A DNA stretch of 51,800 nucleotides from Actinomycetaceae bacterium (GCA_030532515.1 JAUNKY010000013.1:1-51800); one strand, 5' to 3'. Positions 1 to 9,151 are shown, counted from the first letter of the stretch. The notes: a model not told the origin generated them from the letters alone. Made by a program: numbers and translations.

Positions 1-2
1 GT

Positions 3-2132
3 GGCTTTGGACGTCGTGATGATCGCGGTTTTGGTCGCCGTGAAGACCGTGGCTTTGGCCGCCGCGACACCTTCGATGCCAAGCGCCGCCCAAATACCGA
101 AAACTCAACGCGCGAAGAACGCCAAGCATACGCGGAAGCACAATCAAAGCACCTTAACGAACAGTTCGACGCAGAGTTTGCAGAAACTACCAACACTATC
201 GAAGGCCTCTTTATCCCTGCAGGCGTAGAAGCAAGCGAACTCGATAAGCACGTTCTCAACGGCTTAGCAACACTGGGTGAACGCAGCCAAGAAGAAGTAG
301 CAAAGCTCTTGGTCATGGCCGGACAGTTAATCGACATCGATCCAGAACTCGGCTACAAGTACGCACAAGCAGCGGTTAAGCGCGCCGGTCGTGTAGATGC
401 CGTTCGCGAAGCAGCTGCACTTACCGCATACGCAACCGAACGCTACCAAGAAGCCCTGCGCGAAGTACGTGCAGTACGCCGCATGCGCGGTGACTTCTCA
501 CTACGCGCAGTTGAAGCAGACTGCGAACGCGCGCTGGGCAAGCCAGAAAAAGCCCTGGAACTAATCGAAGACACCCCCATGGACCAAGTCTCCTTGGAAG
601 AACAGGTAGAACTGGTAATCGTGGCAGCCGGTGCCCGCGCGGACATGCAAGAACACGAAACCGCACTGGTACTGGTAGAAAACGCCCTCGAGAAAATCGG
701 CTCAAAAGCCGACGAATCAGTTATCTCCCGCCTGCTGCAAGCCAAGGTAGAACACCTGCGTTCCCTGGGCCGCAACCTGGAAGCCGACGAACTGGAACTA
801 ACCATTCCCGAAGAAGATGATGCCGAAATCATCGACTTCTTGGAACTGGCCGACGCAGACATCGACGATGTCCGCTCTGACCTAAAGGGCTCGGAAGAAG
901 CCCCAGCAACCCGTTACGACACCCTGATTTTAGATCTGGACGGCGTCTGCTACACCGGTGCACAACCAATCGAAAACGCAGCCTCAGGTGTAAACCAAGC
1001 TCTGGAAACCGGTATCATCCAGGTTTACGTAACGAACAACTCGTCTCGCACCCCACAAGCCGTAGCTGAACAACTCACCAGCTTGGGATTCCCAGCCGAC
1101 GAACACAACGTCTACACCTCGGCAATGGACGCCATGGCAATCATGGCAGAACAGCTTGAACCTGGCTGCAAAGTATTCGTCATCGGCGGAGAAGGCCTGC
1201 GCAAGGCAGTAGTTGAAGCCGGCTATGAACTGGTTGAATCCGCAGACGACCAGCCTGCAGCCGTAGTCCAAGGTTTCGATCGCAGCGTAGACTGGGCGAT
1301 GCTTTCTGAAGGTGCCCTGGCCATCAACGCCGGTGCTAAGCACTTCGCCACCAACATGGACGGTTCTTTGCCAGTAGAACGCGGCTTTGCCCTGGGCAAT
1401 GGCGCACTGGTACGCGCAGTCCGCTACTCAACCGGCGTAAAACCCGAAGTAGCCGGCAAACCATTGGCAGGCATCTACCAGCGCGCAATTCAGCTGGTAA
1501 ACGGCGAACGCGCCCTGGCAGTAGGCGACCGCCTGGACACCGACATTTCTGGTGCCCTAAACGCTGGAGTTCCAGTAATGCACGTGCTGACCGGTGTAAA
1601 CGACGCCCGTGACATTGTGCTGGCTGACCGCGGTTTGCGCCCACAGCTACTGCACCTTGACATGCGCGGCCTAAACGAACCACACCCACGTCCACGCCAC
1701 CACCGTGACGGCACCTGGACCTGTGGCTTAGGACAGGTAGCGAAGGTAGTAGCCGGCAAGCTAACTTTGGACGGTGTAGCTCTTGAAGAAGCTACCACCG
1801 TTACCCTGGACTCATACCGCGCACTGGTAGCAGCCGCTTGGGAACAGGCAGCTAAGGGACCAAAGGTATTCTGCCCAGAACTAACCGTGGTAGAAAACGA
1901 CGACCCAGCTGGCATCGTCGAAACTCCAGAAGTACCAGAAGCTCCTGAAGTACAAGAAGCTCCTGAAGTTCCAGCAGAAACCGCAGCCCTGGACGTAACC
2001 GACGTTGATTTCCCAGAAATCGACTTCGACGAAACCCAGATTTCTGATGAAGTAGTGGACTTCCTCCCAGGTGAAGAAGACCTGGAAGCTCTGTTGGCAG
2101 AAACTGCCCACTTAGAAGACGAAGACCACTAA
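3..2132 (+). CDS. TPR-containing HAD-IIA (NagD-like) phosphatase, 5' partial
   Basis: The reading frame is open from base 3 to the stop at 2130-2132 (709 residues) and has no start inside the window, so the N-terminus lies upstream. It opens with an 8-residue repeat (GFGRRDDR, GFGRREDR, GFGRRD). A helical TPR-like region spans about residues 105-290. A HAD domain follows: motif I DLDGVCYTG near residue 311, the threonine/serine motif NNSSRTP near 346, the conserved Lys in AGKP and motif III GDRLDTD near 508. This order is the NagD/phosphoglycolate-phosphatase (HAD-IIA) class, probably a cytoplasmic sugar-phosphate phosphatase of unknown substrate. The C-terminus is a Pro/Glu/Val-rich acidic tail. 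It precedes tlyA, a common actinobacterial arrangement. Family call is firm; substrate is unknown. Confidence 0.9.
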   Translation, partial: GFGRRDDRGFGRREDRGFGRRDTFDAKRRPNTENSTREERQAYAEAQSKHLNEQFDAEFAETTNTIEGLFIPAGVEASELDKHVLNGLATLGERSQEEVAKLLVMAGQLIDIDPELGYKYAQAAVKRAGRVDAVREAAALTAYATERYQEALREVRAVRRMRGDFSLRAVEADCERALGKPEKALELIEDTPMDQVSLEEQVELVIVAAGARADMQEHETALVLVENALEKIGSKADESVISRLLQAKVEHLRSLGRNLEADELELTIPEEDDAEIIDFLELADADIDDVRSDLKGSEEAPATRYDTLILDLDGVCYTGAQPIENAASGVNQALETGIIQVYVTNNSSRTPQAVAEQLTSLGFPADEHNVYTSAMDAMAIMAEQLEPGCKVFVIGGEGLRKAVVEAGYELVESADDQPAAVVQGFDRSVDWAMLSEGALAINAGAKHFATNMDGSLPVERGFALGNGALVRAVRYSTGVKPEVAGKPLAGIYQRAIQLVNGERALAVGDRLDTDISGALNAGVPVMHVLTGVNDARDIVLADRGLRPQLLHLDMRGLNEPHPRPRHHRDGTWTCGLGQVAKVVAGKLTLDGVALEEATTVTLDSYRALVAAAWEQAAKGPKVFCPELTVVENDDPAGIVETPEVPEAPEVQEAPEVPAETAALDVTDVDFPEIDFDETQISDEVVDFLPGEEDLEALLAETAHLEDEDH

Positions 2133-2152
2133 GGAATCACCAAATCTGCAAC

Positions 2153-2341
2153 ATGGCTGAGAGCTTAGACCAAAACCTGCCGCTGCCAAAACCAGGCGAT
2201 GGGCAAAAACCTGCCCAAACCCTGGCCGAATGGGAAATCCAATGGCACGAAATAGCCCAGCTTGACCTACAAACCCAGGTCGAGAAGCTAAAGCAGGCAG
2301 AGGCTGAGCTCTCAGCCAAACTTCTTGAGGCTGGAAACTAA
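2153..2341 (+). CDS. Small hypothetical protein upstream of tlyA
   Basis: A 62-residue frame lies between the HAD gene and tlyA, ending one base before the tlyA ATG. The N-terminal third is Pro/Gln-rich and the rest (from about residue 24) is a charged helix that could form a short coiled coil. No enzymatic motif is visible. The only Shine-Dalgarno-like sequence (AAGGA at 2131) is about 17 bases upstream, so translation may depend on coupling. Its place in a tight same-strand run supports it being real. Function unknown. Confidence 0.6.
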   Translation: MAESLDQNLPLPKPGDGQKPAQTLAEWEIQWHEIAQLDLQTQVEKLKQAEAELSAKLLEAGN

Positions 2342-2342
2342 A

Positions 2343-3182
2343 ATGGCGAAACTGCGACGTATCGATGCGGAATTAGTCCGCAGAAAACTAGCTCCTTCCC
2401 GCACCAAAGCACAAGAACTAATCCAAGCCGGCTACGTAAAACTAGACGGCGAAGTAGTCTATAAGCCAGCCCGGCAAATGGACCCGGCACAAGCTCTGGT
2501 CGTAGACGAAACCAACAGTCCAGACTACGCTTCTCGCGGAGCTTACAAACTGGCGGGCGCCTTGGAAATTCTGGGCGAAAAAGCTCCCCAGATTAAAGAT
2601 AAGCGCTGCCTTGATGCCGGTGCGTCCACCGGCGGATTCACCGACGTCCTGCTACGCAACGGCGCCGGCAGCGTAGTTGCTGCCGATGTGGGCTACGGAC
2701 AGCTAATCTGGCGCCTACAAAATGATCCCCGCGTGGAAGTAATGGACCGGACAAACGTTCGTTACCTGAAAGCTGGCGACATTGACCCCGCTCCGGAAAT
2801 AGTCGTCTCAGACCTCTCTTTCATTTCACTAACCTTGGTCTTAGATGCACTTTATGCGGTGGCCGCCCCGCAGGCAGACTATCTTTTGATGGTTAAACCC
2901 CAGTTCGAGATTGGCAAAGAAAAACTCGGCGCCGGTGGGGTAGTGCGCAACCTGGAACACCACCACGAAGCCGTTTTAAAAGTAATCCAGTACGCAACTA
3001 AACTGGGGCTGGCACTTTACGGCCTGGCAGCCAGCCCACTACCTGGTCCGGCTGGAAACGTCGAATACTTTATCGCTTTAAAGAAAAACCCCTCGGCGCA
3101 GATGGAAGTAATCTCTGAAGCAGACTACAGTGAAAGAGTCTGGGAAGCGATTAACCAAGGTCCGGCGAAGGAAGGGAACTGA
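2343..3182 (+). CDS. tlyA: TlyA-family rRNA (cytidine-2'-O)-methyltransferase
   Basis: The 279-residue protein has an N-terminal S4 RNA-binding domain (about residues 4-65, with RRKLAPSRTKAQELIQAG) followed by an FtsJ-like Rossmann methyltransferase with SAM-binding motif DAGASTGGF near residue 92 and the VSDLSFISL strand near 160. TlyA methylates 16S and 23S rRNA at ribose 2'-O and in mycobacteria sets capreomycin susceptibility; that role is family knowledge. ATG at 2343 is chosen over an upstream in-frame start at 2325 because the S4 domain begins directly after it and GAGG lies upstream. The stop overlaps the nadK start by one base (TGATG). Confidence 0.95.
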   Translation: MAKLRRIDAELVRRKLAPSRTKAQELIQAGYVKLDGEVVYKPARQMDPAQALVVDETNSPDYASRGAYKLAGALEILGEKAPQIKDKRCLDAGASTGGFTDVLLRNGAGSVVAADVGYGQLIWRLQNDPRVEVMDRTNVRYLKAGDIDPAPEIVVSDLSFISLTLVLDALYAVAAPQADYLLMVKPQFEIGKEKLGAGGVVRNLEHHHEAVLKVIQYATKLGLALYGLAASPLPGPAGNVEYFIALKKNPSAQMEVISEADYSERVWEAINQGPAKEGN

Positions 3183-4162
3183 TGAACCGCACAGTTCTGC
3201 GCGTCGTAAACACCTATCGAGAAGACGCACTGCACACGGCTGACTACGTCTGTGAGGGACTCAGAAAGTACTCTATCGAGATTACTGAAGATCCCACGCA
3301 CCCCAAGATTGAGCTAATGCTGGTCTTTGGCGGAGACGGCACCATTTTAGGGGCAGCGGAAACTGCGCGGGCGCTGGGCATCCCCCTGCTGGGTGTGAAT
3401 ATGGGGCGCATGGGATTTTTGGCCGAAGCTGAAGTCGATTCATTAGACCAACTGATTGAAAGCGTTGCCAAAGGCGACTACGACGTTGAAGAACGTATGA
3501 CTTTGCAGGTGCAGATCACCAGCCCAACCGGTGAAACTACCGTGGATTGGGCTTTAAATGAGGCTGCGATTACCCATTCAGATTTAGCACATCCGGCACA
3601 TTTTGGCGTGGGCGTAGATGGACACGGCGTATCCACCTATGGTGCTGACGGCATTTTAGTAGCTACGCCAACTGGGTCTACCGCATATAGTTTTTCTGCT
3701 GGTGGCCCGGTAATTTGGCCGGATACCGAGGCCTTTTTAATGGTTCCGTTAGCGGCTCACGGGCTGTTCACCCGCCCGCTGGTACTGGGACCGTCTGCGC
3801 GCCTTGAGATTTCCGTGTTGAAAGAGCAACGCGACCACCTGCAGATTTTCTGCGACGGAGTCCGCCACCACCAGATTGCGCCGGGGACAAAGATTATTTG
3901 TACCAAATCAGCCCGCCCGGTGAAGTTGGCGCGCCTTAACAATACGCCGTTCTCGGCGCGACTAGTTGCGAAGTTTAATCTCCCTGTTGCCGGGTGGAGT
4001 AACGCTACCAGCAACGGCTTGGCAAAGCACCCTGGAAATGGGGGAGCTAAAGAATCTGGCAATGGGGTAGGAAAGCCTGCTAAGCATGGCTTGGCAGCAA
4101 CTGATTCTTCCGAGGGCGCCCAGAAAAACGTTTCTCTCACCGCACCCGGAGACCTCACGTGA
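3182..4162 (+). CDS. nadK: NAD kinase with low-complexity C-terminal tail
   Basis: ATP/polyphosphate-dependent NAD kinase makes NADP in the cytoplasm. Visible signatures are GGDGTIL at residues 50-56 with catalytic Asp52, GVNMGRMGFLA near 71, the NE pair at 126-127 and TPTGSTAYS at 162-170. The N-terminus is compact, reaching GGDG by residue 50. The canonical fold ends near residue 272 (FNLPVAGW); a further 54 residues form a Gly/Asn/Lys/His-rich tail with loose internal repeats (NGLAKHPGNGG, KPAKHGLA) that I do not recognise. The gene overlaps recN by four bases (GTGA), so the pair is translationally coupled. Confidence 0.94.
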   Translation: MNRTVLRVVNTYREDALHTADYVCEGLRKYSIEITEDPTHPKIELMLVFGGDGTILGAAETARALGIPLLGVNMGRMGFLAEAEVDSLDQLIESVAKGDYDVEERMTLQVQITSPTGETTVDWALNEAAITHSDLAHPAHFGVGVDGHGVSTYGADGILVATPTGSTAYSFSAGGPVIWPDTEAFLMVPLAAHGLFTRPLVLGPSARLEISVLKEQRDHLQIFCDGVRHHQIAPGTKIICTKSARPVKLARLNNTPFSARLVAKFNLPVAGWSNATSNGLAKHPGNGGAKESGNGVGKPAKHGLAATDSSEGAQKNVSLTAPGDLT

Positions 4163-5847
4163 TCGAAGAGCTACATATTAGAAACCTGGGGGTAATCGCC
4201 GCTGCCAGTATTGAATTTGCGCCGGGCTTAACTGTTCTTACCGGTGAAACAGGTGCTGGGAAGACAATGCTGCTTACCTCTCTCCAACTGCTTCTAGGAC
4301 AGCGAGCTGATTCCGGAAAGATCCGCGCCGGAGCCGAAGAGGCTACCGTCGATGGCATTTTCTCGATTACGGAGCCGGTGCGCACCGCCCTCGAGAAGGC
4401 GGAAATTGAAACTGCTGAACCCACAAACTTGCTAATCGGACGCAAAATCGGGTTTACGCGTTCGCGCGCCTACCTGGATCGTCGCCCGGCGCCGCTGAAT
4501 ATGCTAACCGAAATTGGCCCGCACCTGGCGGTAATCCACGGACAAGCTGAGCAGCTGAACTTAAAGAGCGTAAGTTACCAGCGTGAACTGTTAGATTCTT
4601 TTGGAGATCCGCAGCACCAGCAGTTGGTTGCTGACTACCGGTTGGCTTGGAAACAAGCTGTAGCGGCAAAACGAGCGAAGGACCAGTTTGAAGCCTCTTT
4701 AGCGGATGCTGAAGCAGAAATCGCCCAGCTGCGCCCGGTTATCGATAAGATTCACCGGCTTAACTTGGAAATCGGTGAAGAAGACACACTGGATGCGGAA
4801 ATTAAGCGGATTGAGAATGCTGAGCAGCTCCAGCAAGGTCTGGCATTAGCGCACGCGCAGTTTGCCGGCGCCGAAACTGGGGGAGTTACCGATGCTTTGG
4901 GCGTGGCCGCCGCCGCTTTATTGAAGCTAGCTGAGGTGGATGCGCAGACGGGTGACCTGGCAGCGCGGGTGCAAAACTTGGCAACTGAGGCGCAGGCTCT
5001 TCGGGATGACCTAGCGTATGCTTTACATGAAATTAGTGCCGACCCAGCTAAGTTGGATGCGTTGCAAACGCGTAAACGCGCGATTAACCAGTTGCTGCGC
5101 GGGCGGGCTGTGGATATTGCCCAGCTACTTGAGTGGGCTAAGCAAGCCGAACAGCAACTGCAGGGCTTGGAAAATGGGGATGCTTACTTAGAAGACTTGT
5201 CGGCGCAACTGTCTCAGGCGCAGCAGCGAGTGTTGGAAATCGGGGCGGCGTTGACGGGCGCACGCCACGCTACGGCAGCGCAGTTAGAACAGCTGGTAGA
5301 TGCTGAATTACACGGTTTAGCAATGCCGAATGCGCATTTTCTGGTGCAGCTTAGCCAGCGGACGCGGCCGGGACCAGATGGCTTAGAAGATGTGGAAATG
5401 CTGTTGCAGCCTCATCCAGATTTGCAGGCAGCGCCGTTAGCTGCGGGGGCCTCGGGTGGGGAACTTTCCCGAATTATGCTGGCTTTGGAAGTAGTGTTGG
5501 CGGATCGTAACTCTGTAAGTGGGGCGGGGCTGACCTACATTTTTGATGAAATCGATGCGGGGATTGGCGGGTCGGCGGCTCGTGAAGTGGGCGCGCGGTT
5601 GGCGCGGTTGGCTAAGCACCGGCAGGTGCTGGTAGTTACTCACTTAGCGCAGGTGGCTGCCTGGGCGGATCAGCAGTTGGTAATTGAGAAACAAGGCGCG
5701 ACGACTTCGGTTTATGAAGTTTCTGGAGCTCAGCGAGTAGCTGAGTTAGCGCGGATGTTGTCTGGGGCAGCTGATTCACAGACGGCGCAGGCACATGCCC
5801 GCGAATTGTTGGAGTTTTCTAAACAGTTAGGAAGTAAGGATGTCTGA
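4159..5847 (+). CDS. recN: DNA repair ATPase RecN
   Basis: An SMC-like ATPase of 562 residues for double-strand break repair. Walker A is TGETGAGKT near residues 29-37, the coiled-coil arms occupy the middle, and the C-terminal half carries the ABC signature ASGGELSRIM near 430, Walker B FDEIDAGIGG and the VVTHLAQVAAWAD switch region. Start is GTG at 4159, overlapping the nadK stop. It overlaps the NUDIX gene by eight bases. The tlyA-nadK-recN order is typical of actinobacteria. The second half uses TTG/TTA/GCG/CGG codons much more than the upstream HAD gene. Confidence 0.96.
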   Translation: MIEELHIRNLGVIAAASIEFAPGLTVLTGETGAGKTMLLTSLQLLLGQRADSGKIRAGAEEATVDGIFSITEPVRTALEKAEIETAEPTNLLIGRKIGFTRSRAYLDRRPAPLNMLTEIGPHLAVIHGQAEQLNLKSVSYQRELLDSFGDPQHQQLVADYRLAWKQAVAAKRAKDQFEASLADAEAEIAQLRPVIDKIHRLNLEIGEEDTLDAEIKRIENAEQLQQGLALAHAQFAGAETGGVTDALGVAAAALLKLAEVDAQTGDLAARVQNLATEAQALRDDLAYALHEISADPAKLDALQTRKRAINQLLRGRAVDIAQLLEWAKQAEQQLQGLENGDAYLEDLSAQLSQAQQRVLEIGAALTGARHATAAQLEQLVDAELHGLAMPNAHFLVQLSQRTRPGPDGLEDVEMLLQPHPDLQAAPLAAGASGGELSRIMLALEVVLADRNSVSGAGLTYIFDEIDAGIGGSAAREVGARLARLAKHRQVLVVTHLAQVAAWADQQLVIEKQGATTSVYEVSGAQRVAELARMLSGAADSQTAQAHARELLEFSKQLGSKDV

Positions 5848-6484
5848 GCAGATTACGGACGTACGTTGGTCTTACCCGGTTTTAGATTCGCAGCGCGTTT
5901 GGCACGGGGCAGTTTTTGATATGGACGAGGACGTTGTGCAGCTGTCTGAGACAGCTCCGCCGGTGCGACGCCATTACGTGGCGCATACGGGAGCTGTTGC
6001 GGTGGTAGCTTTACGCGGTGAAAACGGTGCGGAAGAGATTGCGTTAGTTGATCAGTATCGGCATCCGGTGCAGGCTAAACTGTGGGAGATTCCGGCCGGT
6101 TTGTTGGATATTGCGGGTGAGGATCCTTTAGTGGCAGCGCAGCGCGAGCTGTGGGAAGAAGCTGATTTACGTGCTGAGCAGTGGAATGTACTGGTAGATT
6201 ACTTTACTTCTCCGGGTGGTTCAACAGAGGAACTGCGGATTTATCTGGCGCGACAGGTGGTTGAAGTGCCTGAGGCGGAGCGCCACGTGCGGTGTGACGA
6301 AGAACAAACTATGACTTTGCGTTGGGTTTCTTTAGATGAAGCCATAGATGCAGTGCATGAGGGGCGGATTCATAACCCTTCGGCAGTGGTGGGGATTTTG
6401 GCTGCTGGGAGTGCACGGGCTAGTGGTTGGAAGAAACTACGTGCCAGCGACGCACCTTGGTTTAAGTCTCCTCTAGGGCGGTAA
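5840..6484 (+). CDS. NUDIX hydrolase, ADP-ribose pyrophosphatase type
   Basis: The 214-residue protein carries a NUDIX box starting at Gly87: GLLDIAGEDPLVAAQ then RELWEEADL (residues 102-110). The catalytic Arg102, Glu103, Glu106 and Glu107 are present. Two deviations are one extra residue between Gly87 and Glu94, seen in other actinobacterial ADP-ribose pyrophosphatases, and Asp109 where the consensus has Gly. It probably hydrolyses ADP-ribose or another nucleoside diphosphate sugar. The ATG sits in the last codons of recN behind AGGAAGTAAGG, so it is the last gene of this operon, followed by a strong hairpin. Confidence 0.88.
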   Translation: MSEQITDVRWSYPVLDSQRVWHGAVFDMDEDVVQLSETAPPVRRHYVAHTGAVAVVALRGENGAEEIALVDQYRHPVQAKLWEIPAGLLDIAGEDPLVAAQRELWEEADLRAEQWNVLVDYFTSPGGSTEELRIYLARQVVEVPEAERHVRCDEEQTMTLRWVSLDEAIDAVHEGRIHNPSAVVGILAAGSARASGWKKLRASDAPWFKSPLGR

Positions 6485-6492
6485 AAGGCGTA

Positions 6493-6534
6493 AAGATTGG
6501 GGGTTCTAAGCTGTTGCTTAGAACCCCCAATCTT
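6493..6534. terminator. Perfect 18-bp hairpin, bidirectional terminator
   Basis: Arms 6493-6510 and 6517-6534 are exact reverse complements around a six-base loop (CTGTTG). The gene on the left reads rightwards and the mini-gene on the right reads leftwards, so both transcripts end here. U-rich flanks are short in both directions (TCTTATTT on the plus strand). Confidence 0.8.
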
Positions 6535-6549
6535 ATTTAGCTAGTTAGT

Positions 6550-6669
6550 TCAGCGTGGGCAGGTGCACCAATCCTGTGGGGCAACGGAAGCCTTTACTGA
6601 GTCAACGTGTTCGCCACAACCTTGCCAGGTGGTCTTATGGCACTTTGGGCAGGTTACTGGGTAGCACAT
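6550..6669 (-). CDS. 39-residue Cys-rich putative zinc-binding mini-protein
   Basis: This minus-strand frame starts at ATG 6669-6667 behind a clear ribosome site (GAAAGGAAAAAGCT) and ends at TGA 6552-6550. The product has Cys at 2, 7, 10, 18, 35 and 37 and His at 11 and 21; the CPKCH and CTC motifs suggest one zinc site, or possibly another metal. I recall similar short proteins beginning MCYPVTC in many actinobacteria, usually unannotated because of length; that is memory, not a search. It faces away from the suf operon and shares the upstream region with sufR. Function unknown. Confidence 0.75.
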   Translation of the reverse strand: MCYPVTCPKCHKTTWQGCGEHVDSVKASVAPQDWCTCPR

Positions 6670-6976
6670 AGCTTTTTCCTTTCAGTTAAGTTTTATCCAA
6701 ACATGCGGATTTTTATATAAGCAGGTTAGCAGATAAGAAATGATTTATGAATTTGAGTGTTTGCCTAGTGGACAACAAACCCAAGTTATAAGCGTGTTCA
6801 ATGCGAATTTGGGTTAGTGAAATGTGTTAACTATAAAAACTGGCTGGATCACTTTTTTAGGTAATGAATGTGTATCGTAAATCAGCTAAGATTGGATAAG
6901 TAAGAAAGCTCAGCGGACATGAGTTAAGTATCCACATTCGATACATCCATAGAGGGAATACAGAAGGGGGAGAAAC
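6670..6976. promoter_or_regulatory. Divergent intergenic region upstream of sufR; candidate operator
   Basis: About 300 AT-rich bases separate the mini-gene from sufR. No credible coding frame is seen. TGTATCG at 6871-6877 and its exact complement CGATACA at 6939-6945 flank the likely sufR promoter, and AACCCAA/TTGGGTT form a second weak inverted pair near 6778-6815. Ribosome site GAAGGGGGAG precedes the sufR GTG. SufR proteins repress their own operon from this kind of position; assigning these repeats as its operator is inference. Confidence 0.35.
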
Positions 6977-7672
6977 GTGACCATCGAAGATCAGGGAACA
7001 AAAGAATCCGTCTTAGACCTGGTAGTTGAAAAAGGTCCGGTTACCGCCTCTGTAATTGCCAAAATCCTGGGACTCACCACAGCCGCTGTGCGTCGTCATA
7101 TCACCACCCTTGAAGAGACCGGACAGATCGTCTCCCACGATATCGCGCAACTGTCCCCCCGGGGCAGAGGGCGCCCAGCGCGACACTACGTCGCCACTGA
7201 TCTGGCTCATCAAAAACTACACGACTCCTACGCAGAAATCGCTGGGAAAGCACTGACCTTCCTAGCGCAAACTGCCGGAACCGACGCAGTCGAAAGCTTC
7301 GCTGCAGTTCGTTCCAGAGAAATTGAACGCAAATACGCCCCCGTGATCCGCGCCGCCGGCAACGATCCTCGCTCTCGCGCCATCGCCTTGGCTGACGCCC
7401 TCACCCAAGACGGCTTCGCCGCCAGCGTGCGCGACATCGGCGGAGGCAAATTCGCAGTTCAACTATGCCAGGGGCACTGTCCCATCCTGGCGGTAGCAGA
7501 GGAATTCCCGCAACTGTGCGAAGCCGAAACCCAAGCCTTCGCCCGCTTGCTGGACGTGCACGTCCAACGCCTAGCCACACTAGCTGGGGGTAAACACGTC
7601 TGCACCACCCACATTCCAGTCGCAGCTGTTACCAAACGCCCCGGATGGCGACAAGACACAAAACGGGCCTAA
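6977..7672 (+). CDS. sufR: SufR-like iron-sulfur transcriptional repressor
   Basis: An N-terminal winged helix-turn-helix (residues 10-60, TTAAVRRHITTLEETGQI) with the RGRGRPARHY wing is followed by a C-terminal domain with Cys164, Cys168, Cys181 and Cys209. The spacing and the EFPQLCEAE...VCTTHIP context match the cluster-binding region of SufR proteins, which hold an Fe-S cluster and repress suf genes when replete. The gene lies 21 bases before sufB on the same strand, so autoregulation of the whole operon is expected. GTG at 6977 follows a strong ribosome site. Identity is well supported by motif and context. Confidence 0.9.
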   Translation: MTIEDQGTKESVLDLVVEKGPVTASVIAKILGLTTAAVRRHITTLEETGQIVSHDIAQLSPRGRGRPARHYVATDLAHQKLHDSYAEIAGKALTFLAQTAGTDAVESFAAVRSREIERKYAPVIRAAGNDPRSRAIALADALTQDGFAASVRDIGGGKFAVQLCQGHCPILAVAEEFPQLCEAETQAFARLLDVHVQRLATLAGGKHVCTTHIPVAAVTKRPGWRQDTKRA

Positions 7673-7693
7673 AGCCCATCTAGGAAGGAACAC

Positions 7694-9151
7694 ATGTCCG
7701 AATCTCAGACGCCGCAGGCGCAGGAAGTGGAAGTAAAGACTCCACAGACTGACGAAGAGATCATTAACTCTATTGGCGCATACGAATACGGTTGGCACGA
7801 CACCGACCTCTACGGTAAAGACGTAGAACGTGGTCTTACCGAAAAGCTCGTCCGCGAAATCTCAGCTATCAAGAATGAACCAGAATGGATGCTGGAACGC
7901 CGCCTCAAGGGCTTCAAAGCCTGGGAACGCAAACCACTTCCCAAGTGGGGTCCAGACCTGGATTACATCGACTTCGATTCATTCAAGTACTACGTGCGCC
8001 CTACGGACCGCGTAGCCCAATCTTGGGATGACCTGCCGCCAGAAATCAAAGCCACCTACGACCGCCTGGGCATCCCAGAAGCAGAACGCAACCGCCTGGT
8101 TGCCGGCGTTGCCGCCCAGTACGAATCTGAAGTGGTTTACCAGCAAATCCAAGAAGACTTGGAAAAGCAAGGCGTTATCTTCCTAGACACCGACTCTGGT
8201 CTGCGCGAATACCCAGAAATCTTCGAAAAGTACTTCGGCAAGGCAGTTCCAGCCGGCGATAACAAGTTCGCTGCCCTGAACACCGCCGCCTGGTCCGGGG
8301 GATCCTTCATCTACGTTCCACCGGGCGTACACGTAGAAATCCCGCTGCAGGCATACTTCCGTATCAACACCGAAGCAATGGGACAGTTCGAACGCACCCT
8401 TATCATCGCTGACGAAGGCTCCTACGTACACTACGTAGAAGGCTGTACCGCCCCAATCTACGACACCAACTCACTGCACTCCGCAATCGTTGAAATCTTC
8501 GTCCTCAAAGATGCCCGCGTACGCTACACCACCATCCAAAACTGGTCTACCAACGTGCTAAACCTGGTAACCCAGCGCGCCATTGTTGAAGAAGGCGGCA
8601 CCATGGAATGGATCGACGGCAACATCGGTTCCGCCGTCACCATGAAGTACCCAGCCTGCTACCTAATGGGTGAACACGCTCGCGGCGAAACCCTCTCAAT
8701 CGGCTTCGCCGGCGCCGGCCAGCACCAAGACACCGGTGCCAAGATGGTACACATGGCTCCTTACACCTCTTCATCTATCACCGCAAAGTCCGTTTCGCGC
8801 GGTGGCGGCCGCGCCTCTTACCGCGGTCTGGTCGAAATCGATGAAAAGGCCCACCACTCAAAGTCCAACGTACTGTGTGACGCGCTGCTGGTAGACAAGA
8901 TCTCCCGCACCGACACCTACCCATACGTAGACGTCCGCACTGACGACGTAGAAATGGGACACGAAGCAACCGTATCTAAGGTGAGCGAAGACCAGCTGTT
9001 CTACCTGATGTCCCGCGGCTTGGAAGAAGACGAAGCAATGGCCATGATCGTCCGTGGCTTCGTAGAACCAATTGCGCGTGAACTTCCAATGGAATACGCC
9101 CTGGAACTCAACCGACTGATCGAACTACAGATGGAAGGATCCGTGGGATGA
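7694..9151 (+). CDS. sufB: Fe-S cluster assembly scaffold SufB
   Basis: The 485-residue protein is full length for SufB. It has the beta-helix core and the C-terminal block [13 protein letters not shown] with the conserved Cys near residue 395 and GHEATVSKV with the conserved Glu, residues needed for cluster assembly in the SufBC2D complex. The ATG follows AGGAAGGA. It overlaps sufD by four bases (ATGA). Confidence 0.97.
   Translation: MSESQTPQAQEVEVKTPQTDEEIINSIGAYEYGWHDTDLYGKDVERGLTEKLVREISAIKNEPEWMLERRLKGFKAWERKPLPKWGPDLDYIDFDSFKYYVRPTDRVAQSWDDLPPEIKATYDRLGIPEAERNRLVAGVAAQYESEVVYQQIQEDLEKQGVIFLDTDSGLREYPEIFEKYFGKAVPAGDNKFAALNTAAWSGGSFIYVPPGVHVEIPLQAYFRINTEAMGQFERTLIIADEGSYVHYVEGCTAPIYDTNSLHSAIVEIFVLKDARVRYTTIQNWSTNVLNLVTQRAIVEEGGTMEWIDGNIGSAVTMKYPACYLMGEHARGETLSIGFAGAGQHQDTGAKMVHMAPYTSSSITAKSVSRGGGRASYRGLVEIDEKAHHSKSNVLCDALLVDKISRTDTYPYVDVRTDDVEMGHEATVSKVSEDQLFYLMSRGLEEDEAMAMIVRGFVEPIARELPMEYALELNRLIELQMEGSVG

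Noticed and set aside
1-228. Ala/Val-rich open frame at the left edge
   Set aside because: Another frame is open from base 3 straight into the HAD protein and encodes regular FGRR repeats; the Ala-rich frame is its shadow.
443-862. Long minus-strand frames antisense to the HAD gene
   Set aside because: Ser/Arg-rich shadow composition, no ribosome site, no recognised domain.
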